64,000 nt of DNA, from assembly GCA_902826565.1 (NCBI GenBank), contig CADEFF010000012.1, positions 1 through 64,000 of the forward strand, written 5' to 3'. Below the pieces are notes generated by a model. It was not told where the DNA came from and did no database searches. It saw only the letters and a list, made by a program, of their open reading frames with translations. Position 1 is the stretch's first letter. Each line of letters starts with the position of its first letter. The stretch is from an uncultured Rhodospirillaceae bacterium (lineage in GTDB: Bacteria > Pseudomonadota > Alphaproteobacteria > Dongiales > Dongiaceae). Made by a program: the position numbers and the translations under genes. Shown here piece after piece: positions 61,237 through 64,000 of the stretch.

Positions 61237-61263
61237 GCTTCCCCCCGTTCACGCAAGGCCAAG

Positions 61264-61290
61264 GGCCCGCCCCTCGTCGCCGGGCGGGCC
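61264..61290 (-). terminator. Strong stem-loop between DUF883 and holin-like genes
   Basis: GGCCCGCCC (61264-61272) pairs perfectly with GGGCGGGCC (61282-61290) around a 9-base loop. No T tract follows on the minus strand, so it may only partly terminate and set the ratio of upstream to downstream gene products. Confidence 0.4.
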
Positions 61291-61299
61291 GTCCCCATG

Positions 61300-61551
61300 C
61301 TAGCGCATCATCCGGCCGAGAAGGCAGCCCACCGCGAAGGCGATCGCCACGCTCGCCAGCGGCTGGTCCCGGACATAGGCGCTCGCCATCTCGGCAGTGC
61401 GCTCCCCGCGGTCATGCAGATCGTCGTAAATCTGACGGGTGCCCGCCGCCGTCGCGTCGCGCGTGTGGCGAAGCAGGTCGGATACCTGCTTCTTCAGCGC
61501 AGCGACGTCCTCGCGAACGGCTTCGTAATTGGCATTGTCTGCGGTGGCCAT
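61300..61551 (-). CDS. DUF883/ElaB-YqjD-family membrane-anchored protein
   Basis: 83-residue protein: an amphipathic helical N-terminal part (YEAVREDVAALKKQVSDLLR, typical for the family) and a C-terminal membrane anchor (PLASVAIAFAVGCLLGRMM) ending in Arg, as in ElaB/YqjD. E. coli relatives bind ribosomes at the membrane in stationary phase. An AGGAGCGAG lies before the ATG at 61551; longer starts are Arg-rich and unlikely. It belongs to the small-protein group controlled from the stress-type promoter at 62187-62211. Confidence 0.85.
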   Translation of the reverse strand: MATADNANYEAVREDVAALKKQVSDLLRHTRDATAAGTRQIYDDLHDRGERTAEMASAYVRDQPLASVAIAFAVGCLLGRMMR

Positions 61552-61633
61552 GGGTCTCGCTCCTCTCCTGTGTCGTGTCGTTGCGTTCGTATCGTAGCGT
61601 TCGAGCGGCGGCTCCGGACCGGTCCGGATTCCC

Positions 61634-61930
61634 TCAGGGCAGATCTCCGCCGCCGGCCTTGTTCGGCGCGCCGGCTTCTTCCTTCGACTCGACGCCAAGC
61701 TCGCCGAGGCACGCGCGGACGGCCTGCAATTTCGCGGCCGTGTCGCCCTGGCCCTCGCCGGCCATATTCTCCTCCGAGGCCACCAGAAGCTGCCGGAGGT
61801 CGAGTTCCCATTGCTGCAGCAGCTTGATCTTCTCGGCGCTCGCGAAGTCCCTGGCCTTCAGAATGTCGGTCGGCGCCTCGAAGAACTTGGTTACGTCCTT
61901 CAAGGCGTCGTCAAGCATGGTGTTTGCCAT
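61634..61930 (-). CDS. Conserved small soluble protein of unknown function
   Basis: 98 residues, mostly helical and acidic. The core ADK-like text is FFEAPTDILKARDFASAEKI, KLLQQWELDLRQLLVASEEN and LQAVRACLGELG. I recognise this as a type of short protein common in stress loci of Alphaproteobacteria but know no function. It has no signal or membrane segment. ATG at 61930, 60 bases after the DUF3309 gene and 82 before the DUF883 gene, same strand. Confidence 0.75.
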   Translation of the reverse strand: MANTMLDDALKDVTKFFEAPTDILKARDFASAEKIKLLQQWELDLRQLLVASEENMAGEGQGDTAAKLQAVRACLGELGVESKEEAGAPNKAGGGDLP

Positions 61931-61990
61931 TGCGTCCTCCCGCGAACCGGAGCGGCCCCGGCCTGCTGTCATCGATCTCGAGCGGCTTCG

Positions 61991-62146
61991 TCAGACACGG
62001 CCGACGAGCACCAGCACCAGGACGATGATCAGCAGCAGCGACAGCACGCCGCTCGGCGCATAGCCCCAGCTACCGCTATAGGGCCAGGTCGGCAGCGCAC
62101 CGATGAGCAGGAGAACGAGCAGCACCAACAGAATGGTTCCAAGCAT
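61991..62146 (-). CDS. DUF3309-family small membrane protein
   Basis: 51 residues: two membrane segments (TILLVLLVLLLIGALPTWPY and SGVLSLLLIIVLVLVLVGRV) joined by WPYSGSWGYAPSG, the DUF3309 signature. Function unknown; such proteins are often induced by general stress. An AGGAG lies shortly before the ATG. A sequence of the EcfG promoter type stands 41 bases upstream, and the next three leftward genes may share the transcript. Confidence 0.85.
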   Translation of the reverse strand: MLGTILLVLLVLLLIGALPTWPYSGSWGYAPSGVLSLLLIIVLVLVLVGRV

Positions 62147-62186
62147 GATTCAACTCCTCGTTCAGGGAATTGGCAACCGATGGAAA

Positions 62187-62211
62187 AACCCGAGCTTCGG
62201 CAAACGGTTCC
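62187..62211 (-). promoter_or_regulatory. EcfG-type stress promoter upstream of DUF3309
   Basis: On the minus strand GGAAC (62211-62207), a 16-base spacer and GGTT (62190-62187) match the general stress consensus GGAAC-N16/17-cGTT at all but one base. The ATG is 41 bases downstream. The EcfG sigma factor itself is encoded about 0.7 kb away. Confidence 0.6.
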
Positions 62212-62501
62212 TCGGCTTCGCGGGTGCGCGCGGGACGTAAATGCTTGAAAGGACAGCGCAGACGGGCGCAGGGGTCGCCGGCGGGCGGCGCTCGCGCTCA
62301 AGGCGCACGGGAGGCGTTGGACACCCCGAGGGCTGCCGCCATCCGCCGGTCGGTCACCGCGGCTCCAGCACGCCGGAAGCGACCGCTGTCGTTACCCGTT
62401 GTCGTTACGGACCTCGGGCGACAATCGATCGCCCTTCCGGCAGATGCTCGGGGTTCATGCATGCGGTCGTCCTGGCACGGCCGCCCGCTTTCCTGGCGCT
62501 C

Positions 62502-62534
62502 GCCGTTCCGCGGTGCTGGGTACCGCGGAACGGC
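62502..62534. repeat. Perfect 13-base inverted repeat with 7-base loop
   Basis: GCCGTTCCGCGGT (62502-62514) pairs exactly with ACCGCGGAACGGC (62522-62534) around GCTGGGT. There is no T tract on either side. It may end transcription through the neighbouring DUF1328 gene with Rho, bind a protein as DNA, or belong to a small RNA. Confidence 0.7.
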
Positions 62535-62597
62535 GGCGACGCGATCATGATACCGAATACAGTCTTCCTCGTGCCTGTCGAAAGAAGGCTGTGGCGC

Positions 62598-62777
62598 CTA
62601 GATCGGCGCCACGGCGCTTCCGTTCACCGCATAGAGGATCAGGGTCGCGATGAAGAGCACGATGAAGATCAGGAAAAGAATCTTGGCGATCCCTGCGGCC
62701 GCCGCGGAAATGCCGCCGAACCCGAAAAGGCCGGCGACGATCGCGACGATGAAGAACAATAGTGCCCAGTAGAGCAT
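62598..62777 (-). CDS. DUF1328-family small membrane protein (YtjA-like)
   Basis: 59 residues with two membrane segments: [20 protein letters not shown], then [14 protein letters not shown] leading into [15 protein letters not shown]. This is the DUF1328 pattern. Function unknown. AGGAG lies 8 bases before the ATG. It has its own EcfG-type promoter 46 bases upstream, in front of which stands ecfG, so it is probably a target of the neighbouring sigma factor. Confidence 0.87.
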   Translation of the reverse strand: MLYWALLFFIVAIVAGLFGFGGISAAAAGIAKILFLIFIVLFIATLILYAVNGSAVAPI

Positions 62778-62823
62778 CGGACGTCTCCTCTCGTTCGACC
62801 CGCGCGTGACGGATCAGGAAGAG

Positions 62824-62849
62824 AACCCTATGCCGGCGGCTGCGGTTCC
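62824..62849 (-). promoter_or_regulatory. EcfG-type stress promoter upstream of DUF1328
   Basis: On the minus strand GGAAC (62849-62845), a 17-base spacer and GGTT (62827-62824). It has the same two elements as the promoter at 62187-62211 and a similar distance to its gene (46 bases), which strengthens both. Confidence 0.6.
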
Positions 62850-62884
62850 GCGGGGCCGTCTCGCGCCGGGGCGGGAGCCGCCGG

Positions 62885-63529
62885 TCAGGCGCGCTTCGTC
62901 TTCGCCGGCGAACGCGCCTTGCGATGCTTCAGGAGGTCTATGGGATTCCGGCCCGCCACCGGTTCGACGGCCGTGCGATCGACCGGAAGGGGCGTGCCGG
63001 ACAGCAGCTCCTTCAGATCCTGCCGTGCCCGCGAGGCCCGGCTCTTGATGGTGCCGACGGCGCATCCGCAGACCTCGGCCGCCTCCTCGTAGCTGAGGCC
63101 GCTGGCCCCCACCAGCATCAGCACCTCGCGCTGGTCCGCGTTCAGATGCCAGAAAGCGCGCCGAAAATCGCAGAACTCGAGGGTCGCCTCCTGGGAGGCG
63201 GCGATCATCGGCTCGTTCACGCCGAGATCGTCGATCGAGGTGAATCGACCGTGCCGCTTGCGGCCTTCGTTGTAATAGAGGTTGCGGAGGATCGTGAAGA
63301 TCCACGCCTTGAAGTTGGTGCCGGGCGTGTACTGCCGCGCCGCAGCGAGCGCGCGCGCGATGGCGTCATGCACCAGATCGTCCGCGAGATCGCGATTGGA
63401 GGTCAGCGAGCGAGCGAAGGCGCGCAGATGCGGAATGCAGGTCACCACGCCAGTCTGCACTTCCTCGTGGACCGCATCGGCGGCAACGTCCCGCCTCGAA
63501 TCGCGCTGATCGTCGCGACGCTCCCGCAT
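62885..63529 (-). CDS. ecfG: ECF sigma factor of the general stress response (EcfG)
   Basis: 214-residue group ECF15 sigma factor. Region 2 spans LRAFARSLTSNRDLADDLVHDAIARA to NFKAWIFTILRNLYYNEGRK, and region 4 spans LNADQREVLMLVGASGLSYE to VGTIKSRASRARQDLKELL. Directed to GGAAC-type promoters and held inactive by NepR until phosphorylated PhyR sequesters NepR. The ATG at 63529 lies 74 bases after nepR on the same strand. The C terminus carries a Lys/Arg-rich tail of about 40 residues. phyR is not in the window and may lie just beyond its right edge. Confidence 0.92.
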   Translation of the reverse strand: MRERRDDQRDSRRDVAADAVHEEVQTGVVTCIPHLRAFARSLTSNRDLADDLVHDAIARALAAARQYTPGTNFKAWIFTILRNLYYNEGRKRHGRFTSIDDLGVNEPMIAASQEATLEFCDFRRAFWHLNADQREVLMLVGASGLSYEEAAEVCGCAVGTIKSRASRARQDLKELLSGTPLPVDRTAVEPVAGRNPIDLLKHRKARSPAKTKRA

Positions 63530-63603
63530 GGGGGGTACCCCTCGCTCGGTTGATGTCGGAGAATTCCCGGATAGATGGTGGCCGCCCCTCGGCCCTGCCT
63601 CTG

Positions 63604-63789
63604 TCATTTTCCGGGCATCTTCGTCTTCAGTTTCTCGACCAGACCGAGCAGGTCCGCCGGCAGCGGCTCGTTCACCACATCGTCGTAGAGCCGGTTCAAC
63701 TCCACGTCGAACCAACGATCCGCCCTTGCCGGTGCACGCTTGTTCGTCATGCCGCGCTTCTCTGATTTCGATTGCTTGCCGTTACTCAC
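63604..63789 (-). CDS. nepR: Anti-sigma factor NepR
   Basis: Small anti-sigma factor binding EcfG. The diagnostic core is RWFDVELNRLYDDVVNEPLP followed by ADLLGLVEKLKTKMPG, forming the two helices that occlude the sigma factor. I place the start at a GTG (63789), giving 61 residues as usual for the family. An ATG at 63750 gives 48 residues, and one at 63909 gives 101. Codon use upstream of the core is less G+C-rich. The remaining bases to the window edge (63910-64000) should hold the promoter; I could not find a GGAAC element there. Confidence 0.85.
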   Translation of the reverse strand: MSNGKQSKSEKRGMTNKRAPARADRWFDVELNRLYDDVVNEPLPADLLGLVEKLKTKMPGK

Positions 63790-64000
63790 GTTCTTCGAGC
63801 TCTTTCCATCTCTCACGTCCAGCACTCCGCTACGGGCAGCCGTGCCGAGATCCAGCTCTCCGATGGTAACCCCTTCGGCGAAGCTTCGATCCCCCGATCT
63901 TTCCGACACCCCATGTGTCGAAGCGCTTAGCCCCGATTTCTGCGCTTCTTCGCCACTTCATCGAGTCACGGATATATGCAACCATCGTCGCTGAGGAAAC

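Larger units (their letters stand above)
62147..62597. other. Gene-free region with promoter and hairpin
   Basis: 451 bases between the DUF3309 and DUF1328 genes. It holds the EcfG-type promoter at its left end and a perfect 13-base hairpin at 62502-62534. Open frames here are Arg-rich and unlike coding sequence; I see no gene. Confidence 0.55.

Overview
The window reads as one contiguous, very G+C-rich chromosome segment of an alphaproteobacterium, most likely from the Rhodospirillales or a neighbouring order. Three things support this: the conserved gene order rpoZ-rsh-pdxJ-acpS-lepB-rnc-era-recO, a NepR/EcfG general stress response pair (a system confined to Alphaproteobacteria), and an M23 peptidase-bactofilin pair. 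I cannot name a species. I see no rRNA, tRNA, CRISPR array, prophage or insertion sequence.

Layout. 0-8 kb: the end of an unknown gene, two tandem omega-type transaminases, two tandem TPR/SPINDLY-type (GT41) glycosyltransferases and a LysE exporter. 8-23 kb: a mostly leftward housekeeping block (parC, a DadA-like oxidase, recO, era, rnc, lepB, acpS, pdxJ, rsh, rpoZ, folK, smpB, dapA) with an NYN-domain protein and a family 5 uracil-DNA glycosylase inserted rightward. 23-29 kb: a lytic transglycosylase, a HAD hydrolase, a threonine dehydratase-like enzyme, then bactofilin and an M23 peptidase. 29-32 kb: cysD and a cysNC fusion, of divergent type. 32-39.3 kb: a LysR gene and a complete NAD-linked formate dehydrogenase operon, fdsGBA-fdhD-fdsD. 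39.5-41.9 kb: a bufferin (copper-binding RiPP) operon, bufA-bufB-bufC-doxX. 42-45.4 kb: an overlapping envelope glycosylation operon (GT2, LAB_N membrane protein, GT39, PAP2). 46-60.8 kb: catabolic and unassigned enzymes, including two M24 hydrolases, an enoyl-CoA hydratase, two dissimilar Fe(II)/2-oxoglutarate-type oxygenases around a class III aminotransferase and a glutamine synthetase-like ligase, a saccharopine dehydrogenase-like protein, MmgE/PrpD, a lone receiver domain, a sarcosine/dimethylglycine dehydrogenase and a nucleoside deaminase. 60.8-64 kb: a stress locus of small membrane proteins with nepR and ecfG. Two of its small genes have promoter sequences of EcfG type.

How the genes may work together. 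The demethylating flavoenzyme would release one-carbon units, and the formate dehydrogenase could oxidise them to CO2 with NADH. The transaminases and the glutamine synthetase-like ligase point to use of amines or polyamines. The most interesting units are the bufferin operon, the oxygenase/aminotransferase/ligase operon at 48.6-53 kb, the SPINDLY pair, and the regulatory DNA on both sides of the LysR gene.
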